The notes below the pieces were generated by a model, which saw only the letters and a list, made by a program, of their open reading frames with translations, was not told the DNA's origin and made no database searches. 64,000 nucleotides of DNA from Paroceanicella profunda. Lineage in GTDB: Bacteria > Pseudomonadota > Alphaproteobacteria > Rhodobacterales > Rhodobacteraceae. The stretch lies in the NCBI RefSeq assembly GCF_005887635.2, contig NZ_CP040818.1, forward strand, positions 3,626,501 to 3,690,500, given 5' to 3'. Positions within the stretch are counted from its first letter, which is position 1; each line of letters begins with the position of its first letter. Made by a program: the position numbers and the translations under genes. This document shows, piece after piece, positions 1 to 6,639 of this stretch.

Positions 1-678
1 GCTACGTGGGCCCAGTTCCTGGGTGATGAGATCCTGTGCCCTGTCGCGCAGCCCCTCCTTGATGTAGTCCCGCGAGATCACGAGATCCTGGCCGTCGTCG
101 CGCACACCCCGAACGATCAGGTGAACGTGCGGATGCGCGGTGTTCCAGTGATCGACGCCGACCCAGTCAAGTGAAGTGCCGAGATCCCGTTCCATTCGCC
201 CGACGAGATCGCAGGTGAAGGATTGCAGGTCCGACATGTCCGGCGCGTCGTCGGGCGAGACGATGAACCGGAAATGATGACGGTCATCGCGACACCGCTC
301 GGCAAAGGTCCGACCATCGGGATCCTCCGTTCCCGATCCGAAGAGCCTGGCCTTCTCCCCGTCCCGGGTCACGCCGTCCCGTCGCAGGTAATCGAGGTGG
401 GCTCCGAGAGGCGCGGACGTCCCGCTGTGCCGCACCACACGCGCCTTGACCACCGCGCCGCGCGTGCGGGTGGTAATGAGGCGGTTGGCCTGAATACTGG
501 CGCGTTGACCGCGCCCGAAGCGGGACCGATTGCCCGGGGTGACGCGCCCGGCCCGCGAGACACCACCACCGGCCTTTTTCGCGGCAGCCAGGGCCTGTGT
601 GACAAAGGGTCGGGCCTGCTGCGCTCGTGTCGAGCGGATACGCCCCGGGCGGATGCGGAACTCGCGATCATCGGGCAT
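1..678 (-). CDS. Relaxase/mobilization nuclease, DUF3363 (VirD2-like), C-terminus cut by window edge
   Basis: The minus-strand frame is open from the ATG at 678 to base 1, giving 226 residues; the rest lies outside the window. The start Met-Pro-Asp-Asp-Arg followed by an Arg-rich N-terminus is typical of DUF3363 relaxases of Tn4371-type elements. The HUH metal-binding motif is visible: H177, then H182-P-H184-V-H186, next to a hydrophobic strand. A Tyr in HLDYLRRDG (near Y97) is a candidate nicking residue. The protein should nick oriT and lead single-stranded DNA into the mating channel. It follows the transglycosylase gene on the same strand, with the best oriT candidate just upstream. Confidence 0.88.
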   Translation of the reverse strand, partial: MPDDREFRIRPGRIRSTRAQQARPFVTQALAAAKKAGGGVSRAGRVTPGNRSRFGRGQRASIQANRLITTRTRGAVVKARVVRHSGTSAPLGAHLDYLRRDGVTRDGEKARLFGSGTEDPDGRTFAERCRDDRHHFRFIVSPDDAPDMSDLQSFTCDLVGRMERDLGTSLDWVGVDHWNTAHPHVHLIVRGVRDDGQDLVISRDYIKEGLRDRAQDLITQELGPRS

Positions 679-921
679 GGGAAATCCCCGTACAGTGCGA
701 AACAACGCAAAAGATCAGAGTGTTAGGCACATTTCGCACGCTGCGCGCACGCGCCACACGGTGCGGAACGCAGCAAAAACATGAACAAAAACAACCGCCC
801 AACCGACGCGCACCGTGCGCCCTTTTATCCTGCCATCCTTCGGTCGTGGTGCCCGCCACCACCGCCCGCTCCCACAAAAGCACGCCAGAGTACGATGGAG
901 CGCGAAGTGCGATCTCCCGGG
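679..921. promoter_or_regulatory. Relaxase upstream region, candidate oriT
   Basis: No gene is convincing here. An 8-bp perfect inverted repeat, GTGCGAAA at 695-702 and TTTCGCAC at 732-739, flanks a 29-base spacer. A related sequence (GTGCGGAACGCAGCAAAA, about 760-777) repeats the pattern of GTGCGAAACAACGCAAAA at 695-712. Inverted and direct repeats beside a relaxase start are usual for an oriT. The nick site cannot be placed from sequence alone, and the repeats could instead be operators for the relaxase promoter. Confidence 0.35.
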
Positions 922-1686
922 TCATGGCCGGACCTCACCAGTCTCCCGTTGGACAAAGAGGCCCTCAGGCTGCGGGGTGATACCCGCCTGCGGCAGCGCC
1001 GGGACGGGTGAAGCAGCGCCGCCGATGGTCCGGTGAGGCGACACAGGATCGGTCGCAAACGCGCCGTCTTCGCGGCTGATGAAGAGCGCCGCCTCACGCC
1101 AATTGAGCGGCCGGGCTGCAGTGATAGCGGTGCCCGATGGCCGCTCGCCAAGCAGCACGGGCGCAAGCGCAGCGACATAGGCACGCGTCTCGGCCGGCAA
1201 CGGACGATCCGCCAGTAGGTAGTCTTCGTAGCGGGCGGGACCGGCGTTATAGGCCGCCAGCATCGCCGCGACATTGCCATAGCGATCCCACATCTCGCGC
1301 AGATAGGCCGTGCCCGCGAGGATGTTGTCACGCGGCTCGAAAGGGTCTCGGCCGAGGCCATGACGGATGCGCAGCCCGGCCCAGGTGTCGGGCATGACCT
1401 GCATCAGCCCCATCGCGCCAGCGGAAGAGACCGCACGCAGATCGCCCGCGCTCTCTGCCCGCATCACGGCCATGATCCAGGTCGTCGGAATGCCGAAGCG
1501 CTGCGACGCCTCAGTGACCTGGGCGGCGTAGGGATGCGCGGCGATTGCGTGTTCTGGCACACTGGTTTGCGCCAAGAGCGGCTGCGTGGCGGTGACCGGG
1601 AGGAAGAGGCCGGAAAGAAAAAGGAGGAGCATGCGGCGGTGGACGCCGCATCTCCCCGAGGCGGGACAGGTGCAGGACATGATCAT
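922..1686 (-). CDS. Lytic transglycosylase (SLT family, VirB1-like)
   Basis: A 254-aa protein with an N-terminal hydrophobic signal segment (about residues 19-40) and a single SLT domain. The catalytic Glu lies in RAESAGD (E78), followed by GAMGLMQVMP and a late AYNAGP motif, all hallmarks of goose-type lytic transglycosylases. It cleaves peptidoglycan in the periplasm so that the conjugation channel can cross the wall. The ATG at 1686 has an AGGA about 9 bases upstream; starts at 1680 or 1632 are possible. It begins 2 bases after the DUF736 stop, so the genes are co-transcribed. Confidence 0.9.
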   Translation of the reverse strand: MIMSCTCPASGRCGVHRRMLLLFLSGLFLPVTATQPLLAQTSVPEHAIAAHPYAAQVTEASQRFGIPTTWIMAVMRAESAGDLRAVSSAGAMGLMQVMPDTWAGLRIRHGLGRDPFEPRDNILAGTAYLREMWDRYGNVAAMLAAYNAGPARYEDYLLADRPLPAETRAYVAALAPVLLGERPSGTAITAARPLNWREAALFISREDGAFATDPVSPHRTIGGAASPVPALPQAGITPQPEGLFVQRETGEVRP

Positions 1687-1688
1687 GG

Positions 1689-2024
1689 TCAGTCCTGCTC
1701 ATCACGCTTCTTCGGGCGGGTCCAGTGCAGCCCCCACTCCCTACCCTCCTCATCCGACTGGAACAGGCGGGCGCGGATCGGATGCCGGAAAACCGGGTCA
1801 TCGAGCAGGACCGAAACGAAAGCCCCTGCGGTTTCGCCGGTGTGTTTCCAGCCCGCGCCAACCTCCGGGCCCTCCTCGTCACCGAGGTGGATACGATAGG
1901 CAGGAGCCTTCTCGGTATCGACGTTATCGGTTGGAACAAAGGTCAGCTCCAGGTCGAGCGAGAGCGTGCGAAGTTGTCCGGAATAGCCGGACGGGGTGCG
2001 TGTAAATTGGCCGATCTGTGGCAT
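1689..2024 (-). CDS. DUF736 family protein (first copy)
   Basis: A 111-aa protein starting MPQIGQF, with the DUF736 pattern: an N-terminal GxF strand, AYRIHLG, GAGWKHTG and a closing LHWTRPKK. The ATG at 2024 is preceded by GGAG at good spacing, so I reject the longer open frame that starts at 2081. DUF736 is common on alphaproteobacterial conjugative elements; its function is unknown. It sits between the peptidase and the transglycosylase. A second divergent copy lies at 10165-10488. Confidence 0.85.
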   Translation of the reverse strand: MPQIGQFTRTPSGYSGQLRTLSLDLELTFVPTDNVDTEKAPAYRIHLGDEEGPEVGAGWKHTGETAGAFVSVLLDDPVFRHPIRARLFQSDEEGREWGLHWTRPKKRDEQD

Positions 2025-2090
2025 TGGAAGCTCCTTCCTCATGCGGTGAATGGGAGGCAGGCCGCTGGCACGTCCCGCCATAAGCGCGCG

Positions 2091-2633
2091 TCACCGCTCC
2101 GGCGCGTGCCAGACGAGGCGGCCATCGCCACCCTCGTCGGTGAACAGCGGACTGGCCCGGCCGATCACTGCCGAGGTGGGGAACGGACCGAAGTAGCGGC
2201 CATCGAAGCTGTCAGAGACCGCCGGGTTCATCAGGAAGACCTCCCCCTCGGCAATCGTGCGACAGCCCTGCCAGACGGGAAGATCGCGGCCCTGGCTGTC
2301 GCGCTCTCGCGCCTCCCCCAGGTGTCTGCCATCGACGGTGATCGCGGGGCCGTCACGGCAGACCCGTTGTCCCGGCAGCCCGATGACGTGCTTCAGGATC
2401 AGCACATCGCGACCGACATAGCCGCGCGCGACCATGAAACCCGCAAGGGGTTCGGATGGAATAACGGCGACCAGATCTGGCACCGCGAGCCGGTCCACCG
2501 GCGCGATGGTGTAGAAACCAATCGGCACGCTGGCCGAGGCGTTCCAGACCAGCCGTGGCGCAGTCGGAATGCTGCCGGCGATGACGGCGGCAAGCGCCGC
2601 AACCGTCACCATGATATAGCGGGCACGGGTCAT
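2091..2633 (-). CDS. traF: S26 family signal peptidase, TraF-type
   Basis: A 180-aa protein with one N-terminal membrane segment (about residues 6-24). The catalytic Ser lies in the SVPIGFY motif near residue 37 and the catalytic Lys in LKHVIGLPG. TraF peptidases of RP4/Tn4371-like systems mature and cyclise the TrbC pilin, so this protein acts on the periplasmic face of the inner membrane. Its ATG overlaps the DUF2840 stop in an ATGA, implying translational coupling. The track-length frame begins 27 bases earlier, but MTRARY at 2633 is the conserved start. Confidence 0.88.
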   Translation of the reverse strand: MTRARYIMVTVAALAAVIAGSIPTAPRLVWNASASVPIGFYTIAPVDRLAVPDLVAVIPSEPLAGFMVARGYVGRDVLILKHVIGLPGQRVCRDGPAITVDGRHLGEARERDSQGRDLPVWQGCRTIAEGEVFLMNPAVSDSFDGRYFGPFPTSAVIGRASPLFTDEGGDGRLVWHAPER

Positions 2634-3151
2634 TTTGCGATCTCCCGGCGCCGGAGCCATGCGGCATGGCGTTCCGCCGAATAGGGACGCGGCGCTTCTC
2701 CCGCCTTCATCCAGTGCGCGACATGACGCCAGTGATCGGGATCGACCTCGGTGGGATAGATGCCGAGTCCCTCGATCGCATCGATATGACGCAAGACCTC
2801 TTCGACCTTGGGCCAGCCTTCGATCTTCAACAAAATCTCGCCACCGGGACGCACGAAGGGCAGCGTCTGACAGGCACAGCCGGGCGCGACCGCACGCACG
2901 ATGTCGATGCGCGAGACGACGGTTCCATAGTCATTCGCGGCCCAGCGGACGAAGGCGAAGACAGAACCCGGCATGAAGAAGACCACACGTCGGCTGCGGT
3001 CCAGGACCTGCTCCCCTGCCCCATTGCCGAACCGGATCCAGAACTCGGTCTGCTGCTCCAGCCAGATCAATTCGACGCGGGTCATGTCGCCGAAGCTGAA
3101 AGAGGAAGCCTCAGTCGCCGATGATTTGCCGGGTCTCAGAATGACGCTCAT
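2630..3151 (-). CDS. DUF2840 domain protein
   Basis: A 173-aa protein whose core starts MTRVELIWLEQ and includes WIRFGNG, FAFVRWAANDYGT and an ending rich in WRHVAHW, matching DUF2840. This family is found between repA and traF on these elements and its role is unknown. The ATG at 3151 sits in a TGATG overlap with the repA stop and follows GGGAG; the family's usual start at 3085 has no clear ribosome site. Tight coupling to repA and traF suggests a role in element maintenance or transfer. Confidence 0.8.
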   Translation of the reverse strand: MSVILRPGKSSATEASSFSFGDMTRVELIWLEQQTEFWIRFGNGAGEQVLDRSRRVVFFMPGSVFAFVRWAANDYGTVVSRIDIVRAVAPGCACQTLPFVRPGGEILLKIEGWPKVEEVLRHIDAIEGLGIYPTEVDPDHWRHVAHWMKAGEAPRPYSAERHAAWLRRREIAK

Positions 3152-4320
3152 CACCGATCTCCCGGTAGATCGAGTGGAAGGCGTGCCAAGCCGGGGCGAC
3201 GGACCGTGTCGGAGGCGGGGCTGTCCGGGAGCGATCTGGCAGCGCCGGGCATGCTCGATGCGCCCGGGTTCGCAGCCTTTCGAAGATTCCCGGCTGCTCC
3301 GCGAATGATGTCTTCCACACCATTAGCGCGCTCTTCAAAGTTAGAGTCTTCGTTAGATTCTAAGTTAAGGGCGCGATTTCCGCTTTTGCTTCCGTACGTT
3401 ACACCCTGTTTGGGTTCCTGATAGCACGAGACCCCGGTTCCTGATGGCACGATAGTCCGGGTTCCCGATAGCACGAGCGCATTCACAGGTTTTCCACAGC
3501 CCGGCGCAGGCTCGAAGGCCAGCAGTTTGCGGCCACCAACTTCAGTCTCGAGAAACAGCGTATAGCCCGGCAGCGGCTGCCGCCGGATGATGTCGCGAAG
3601 CTCGAAGGCGAAGCGCTTGAAGGGGGACAGCGCTCCGGACTTCAGGTGAAGATGATGGAAGTCGAAACGCCAGCCATTGCGCTGGCGGCCACCGTGCTTG
3701 CGCACCAGGCGATAGAGCCAACGGTCGAGCCCGCCGGTCAGGTCGAAATACGCCCGGTCGATGGTGAGGATGAGCGCATTGTCGAGCACGGCCTGGTAGA
3801 ACCAGTCGGGCACAATCAGCTCGATGCCGTCCGGACGCCCGTCCCTGTCGCTGCGCTCCTGCCATTCGTTGATCCAGGAGAAGCGGTGGCGGCGTCCTTC
3901 CGGCTGGCGGATCGAGGTGGAGACCGTCGTCGACTGCAGACGATCCAACGCCGCCTTCAGGCGCTGGTAATCCCGCGCACTGGTTCCGCGACCGACATAG
4001 GTAAGGATCTCATATGGTGTGGCAGCCATCAGCCGGGAGGTGCGCAGGCCCGCGTCACGCGCCTCTACGATCTGGCTCGCGGCCCAGATCAGGATGTCGG
4101 CATCCCAGATCGTGGCCATACCGTGATCTGGAACAGCCTCGACCCGGATGCTGACGCTGCCAGCGGCAAAGTCGATCGGCGCAACGCGCCTCGACTTGGC
4201 GAGCGAGAAGAACGGATAGGCCATGAGGTCCTGCGCATCTCTGGGGGCGAAGTCACCGGGCAGCGCGCGGAACAGATCGAGCTGTCCGCGCTCGGAATCG
4301 GGTTTGCGTCCATCGGTCAT
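3151..4320 (-). CDS. repA: Plasmid replication initiator, RepA/RPA family
   Basis: A 389-aa initiator with the RPA (PF10134) pattern: MAYPFFSLAK near the N-terminus, YEILTYVGRG, WINEW, a paired IELIVPDWFY and DRWLYRLVRKHGG segment, then SPFKRFAFELRDI. These proteins bind iterons and start plasmid or excised-ICE replication. The core ends near residue 290. The remaining 100 residues are low-complexity, and the DNA encoding residues 281-303 consists of the iterons themselves. The gene starts the DUF2840-traF-DUF736 run, so copy control and transfer are linked. Confidence 0.9.
   Translation of the reverse strand: MTDGRKPDSERGQLDLFRALPGDFAPRDAQDLMAYPFFSLAKSRRVAPIDFAAGSVSIRVEAVPDHGMATIWDADILIWAASQIVEARDAGLRTSRLMAATPYEILTYVGRGTSARDYQRLKAALDRLQSTTVSTSIRQPEGRRHRFSWINEWQERSDRDGRPDGIELIVPDWFYQAVLDNALILTIDRAYFDLTGGLDRWLYRLVRKHGGRQRNGWRFDFHHLHLKSGALSPFKRFAFELRDIIRRQPLPGYTLFLETEVGGRKLLAFEPAPGCGKPVNALVLSGTRTIVPSGTGVSCYQEPKQGVTYGSKSGNRALNLESNEDSNFEERANGVEDIIRGAAGNLRKAANPGASSMPGAARSLPDSPASDTVRRPGLARLPLDLPGDR
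3340..3498. repeat. Iteron cluster and AT-rich segment inside repA 3' end: putative oriV
   Basis: Three near-identical 18-bp units lie at 3413-3430, 3436-3453 and 3460-3477 (plus strand GGTTCCTGATAGCACGAG with one or two changes), spaced 23-24 bp, about two helical turns. A TTTTCCACA at 3490-3498 differs from the DnaA box TTATCCACA at one base. On the other side, 3340-3370 is AT-rich with repeated GTTAGA/GTTAAG words. Iterons, a DnaA box and an unwinding element make a classic origin, here embedded in the coding sequence. Confidence 0.7.
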
Positions 4321-4338
4321 GACGTCATTGCCGCTACG

Positions 4339-4620
4339 TCAGCGCACGAAGCGGCCGGGCTGCGCGAGGCTGGCGAGCGCGTGGCGTTTCGCCGGCAGGA
4401 CCTGCCCGCGCGGGTCGGATGTCGAGGTCACGGCGCCCCGTCCGACCCAGGCCTGCAGGTCCTCGATCGCATAGACCACACGCCCGCCCAGCTTGTGGTA
4501 GGCGGGACCGGTGCCGTAGGTCCTGTGCTTCTCCAACGTGCGAGCGGACAGGCTGAGGAACCGCGCGGCTTCCTTGGTGCGCAGATAGCGCGGGGGAAGT
4601 TCGGTTGAGATGGCGGACAT
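4339..4620 (-). CDS. AlpA/excisionase-type helix-turn-helix protein
   Basis: A 93-aa protein with one winged HTH of the HTH_17/AlpA type: YLRTKEAARFLSLSARTLEKHR then GPAYHKLGGRVVYAIEDLQAW. Small proteins of this kind upstream of repA act as transcriptional regulators or excision factors. The gene lies 18 bases before repA on the same strand, so it probably controls the repA operon. GGGAG is visible upstream of the ATG. The 137 bases ahead of it (4621-4757) form the likely promoter region. Confidence 0.85.
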   Translation of the reverse strand: MSAISTELPPRYLRTKEAARFLSLSARTLEKHRTYGTGPAYHKLGGRVVYAIEDLQAWVGRGAVTSTSDPRGQVLPAKRHALASLAQPGRFVR

Positions 4621-4757
4621 CGGGCGTCTCCCTGCTGTGTGTGACCACTGCCGCGAAACAGCGGCTGATGACGGTCACGATGGCGAAGCGCGTCCGGTCA
4701 GATGCAGTGGGAAGATAGCAGGGATAAATCCGCACACCGCGGCGCGGGATCGCCAAC

Positions 4758-5300
4758 CTAGAGGCGGCGCTGGTGACGCAGGAGCTTGCGATAGCCGCCG
4801 GCGATCAGGTCACGCCCCTCGCGAAGGAGGCTGGAGACGGCAAAACGAGCCGAGGAGACCTGCCATTCATCGCGGTCCAGGCGACCGGTCCGGAACAGGA
4901 CCTCGGCGATCTGCTTCTGGGTCGCGCCATGGAAGGCGGCATCCGATGCTTGAAGGACACGCCGGAGGCGCGCTTTCTGCTGCGCGGTCAGACGGGTGTC
5001 GCTGGGGATCGATCGACGGCGGTGCTGGTCCGCCAGGAGCCGCTGGATTGCTTCGGTGCGGTCGAGACCCTCAGGGCCGAGAGGAACGGTGGCCACAAGC
5101 CTGTGGCGGGGCCCCGAAGGTGCGACAAGATGCAGGTACGTCCCGTCCGGCAGCCAGTGGCGCAGGTGCTCTCCCATGGAAGACGGTCTGCCCGTCGAGG
5201 CGACGATGTCCTCGCCAAGACGATCAGCCTCCCCGCCAAGTGCCTCGGGAGCGGCAACGAGCACCACGGCACTCGTGTCGACCGCCGGACACCAGAACAC
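4758..5300 (-). CDS. DUF2285 domain protein (C-terminal part of a split gene)
   Basis: A 180-aa frame with the DUF2285 (RovC-like DNA-binding) signature near the end: RLTAQQKARLRRVL, HGATQKQIAEVLF and a final GYRKLLRH. The only usable start in frame is the GTG at 5300, but homology-like sequence (VAEV) continues upstream of it in the same frame. In related elements this domain is fused to the N-terminal part found here in another frame at 5224-5532. It is probably a transcriptional regulator of transfer genes, either broken or expressed with a frameshift. Confidence 0.65.
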   Translation of the reverse strand: MFWCPAVDTSAVVLVAAPEALGGEADRLGEDIVASTGRPSSMGEHLRHWLPDGTYLHLVAPSGPRHRLVATVPLGPEGLDRTEAIQRLLADQHRRRSIPSDTRLTAQQKARLRRVLQASDAAFHGATQKQIAEVLFRTGRLDRDEWQVSSARFAVSSLLREGRDLIAGGYRKLLRHQRRL

Positions 5301-5532
5301 CTCCGCAACGGAAGCGGGCAGCCCGGGTCGGATCGGGAAAGCACAACCCCCATCGACGGCCGACCTGATCCATCAGATCAACCCTCTCCGGGGGTTCTCC
5401 TGCGAGCTTCGCGTAATCATGCTGATATTCGGGATTGCGGCGCAGACATTCCCAGCCGAGGTCCGGCGCAGCCAGATCATCAAGATAGTCGTAGGCGGCC
5501 TGGTCACGCCAATTCGAGCGATCAGGTTGCAT
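5224..5532 (-). CDS. N-terminal 'transcriptional regulator' domain (DUF6499-like), frame-shifted from DUF2285
   Basis: A 102-aa frame starting MQPDRSNWRDQAAYDYLDDL, then DLGWECLRRNPEYQHDY and RRWGLCFP. This is the N-terminal half that normally precedes DUF2285. After the proline-rich PDPTRA stretch (about 5318) the frame turns into Arg/Gly-rich nonsense, while the adjacent frame carries the expected continuation. The two frames overlap by 77 bases. A one-base insertion or deletion explains this; a sequencing error or genuine two-gene organisation is also possible. Confidence 0.65.
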   Translation of the reverse strand: MQPDRSNWRDQAAYDYLDDLAAPDLGWECLRRNPEYQHDYAKLAGEPPERVDLMDQVGRRWGLCFPDPTRAARFRCGGVLVSGGRHECRGARCRSRGTWRGG

Positions 5533-5613
5533 GGCATCGCCTCTCCCCTGGGTTGATCACAAGAAAGGATTCCAAGAGATCAATCACTTGGGAAGCCCGC
5601 CCCAAGGCATCAG

Positions 5614-5636
5614 GTGATGCGCGCGGCGCATCACCT
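5614..5636 (-). terminator. Hairpin terminator after the 89-aa gene
   Basis: GGTGATGCGC (5614-5623) and GCGCATCACC (5627-5636) form a perfect 10-bp stem around a 3-base loop, 2 bases past the stop of the minus-strand gene at 5639. There is no U-tract, so termination efficiency is uncertain. The interval to 5532 also holds a TTGATC...GATCAA pair (5553-5558, 5578-5583), a possible operator. Confidence 0.5.
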
Positions 5637-5638
5637 CC

Positions 5639-5908
5639 TCAGCCGGTGCGTCCCGCCGCCAACTGCCGATACCCTTCCGAGCTCAGCCAACGCGCGCGTT
5701 CAAGATGGGCGTCGTGGACCAGGCGCGCCCGCTCCGGCTCTTTCTGCGTATCGAGGCCCAGGATGATCTGCGCCGCCTCCCGCCAGCTCGCGCCCTCGCC
5801 TGCAGCATCGAGCAAACGCATATACTGCGCCATGTGGCGACGGTCATACTCCGTCACCACGTCCCCCTGCGGCGGCACATCCTGCAAGCTGCTGATCGTC
5901 ACACGCAT
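5639..5908 (-). CDS. Small DUF2285-like conserved protein
   Basis: An 89-aa protein containing VVTEYDRRHMAQYMRLLDAAGEG, WREAAQIILGLD and ERARWLSSEGYRQL. These phrases recur in small proteins encoded beside DUF2285 genes on alphaproteobacterial ICEs; function is unknown and DNA binding is only an inference from that pairing. ATG at 5908 is preferred over the GTG two codons upstream; neither has a strong ribosome site. It is transcribed toward the DUF2285 pair and separated by a hairpin. Confidence 0.7.
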   Translation of the reverse strand: MRVTISSLQDVPPQGDVVTEYDRRHMAQYMRLLDAAGEGASWREAAQIILGLDTQKEPERARLVHDAHLERARWLSSEGYRQLAAGRTG

Positions 5909-6007
5909 CCCCACTGCGGCTTCTGTACAATCCTAGCACAGAAGGTTGACGTTTTCGTGAGCACGGCAATAGCGCAATTCCGTTCACGGCGAAACCTGCC
6001 GGAATAG

Positions 6008-6256
6008 TCAGCCCTTAGCGATGGCCTTCGCCTGCACATGCATCACTCCAATCCCCTGGTCGGAGTTCAGGAGCAGAATGCCATTCGCTTCGAACGCCCG
6101 TCGAACCTGATCGCGCGTGGTCTCGTAGACCTCGAGCCCGCTTTCGGACTCGAGGCGCTTGAGCGCGGTCAAAGATACCCGGGCCTCATCCGCAAGCTGC
6201 TCCTGTGTCCAGCCAAGAAGCGCCCGCGCGGCCCGTGATTGTCGGGCGGTGATCAT
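6008..6256 (-). CDS. XRE-family helix-turn-helix regulator
   Basis: An 82-aa protein with a Cro/CI HTH at residues 5-50: ARQSRAARALLGWTQEQLADEARVSLTALKRLE in pattern, followed by an EANGI segment common in short XRE repressors. ATG at 6256 follows GGAGG. It is divergent from another XRE gene at 6416, and a strong inverted repeat lies between them, so mutual or self-repression is likely. Confidence 0.85.
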   Translation of the reverse strand: MITARQSRAARALLGWTQEQLADEARVSLTALKRLESESGLEVYETTRDQVRRAFEANGILLLNSDQGIGVMHVQAKAIAKG

Positions 6257-6360
6257 GCAGATCACCTCCCATCCGGCCCGGCGCAAACGCCAGAACTACG
6301 ACTTCTCTTCTCTATTCGGACCAACCGGATAGCGGGGAATCGCTCACTCCCCAGCGACTC

Positions 6361-6399
6361 ATTTACATACTATAGTTGATAAACTTAAAGTATGTAAAT
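6361..6399. promoter_or_regulatory. 11-bp inverted-repeat operator between divergent XRE genes
   Basis: ATTTACATACT at 6361-6371 and AGTATGTAAAT at 6389-6399 are perfect inverted copies with a 17-base AT-rich spacer. The element is strikingly AT-rich against its surroundings, and TATAGT inside it can serve as a -10 box. It ends 16 bases before the ATG of the rightward XRE gene. This is the expected layout of an operator bound by one or both flanking repressors. Confidence 0.7.
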
Positions 6400-6415
6400 C
6401 GCGATCTTCCTGCGC

Positions 6416-6634
6416 ATGGATATGCGCAAATTGGTCGGCCGGAACTTCGCCCGCCTGCGTCGGGAGAAGGGCCTGACGCAGGAGGAGGTCGAAGCGCGTT
6501 CCGGCTTCAGCCAACAGTATCTCAGCAGCCTCGAACGCGGCCGGAGGAACCCAACCGTGATCACGTTGTTTGAACTCGCCCAGGCTCTCGGCGTCAGCCA
6601 TGTGGATCTGGTCGAGCCCGACGACGAGGTTTGA
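6416..6634 (+). CDS. XRE-family helix-turn-helix regulator
   Basis: A 72-aa, nearly pure HTH protein: FARLRREKGLTQEEVEARSG, then FSQQYLSSLERGRRNP and TVITLFELAQALGV, a textbook XRE fold with recognition helix around QQYLSSLERG. It ends in an acidic EPDDEV tail. ATG at 6416 or 6422 could be used. The inverted repeat upstream suggests autoregulation. Downstream lies the IS110-type insertion. Confidence 0.88.
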   Translation: MDMRKLVGRNFARLRREKGLTQEEVEARSGFSQQYLSSLERGRRNPTVITLFELAQALGVSHVDLVEPDDEV

Positions 6635-6639
6635 GCGGC

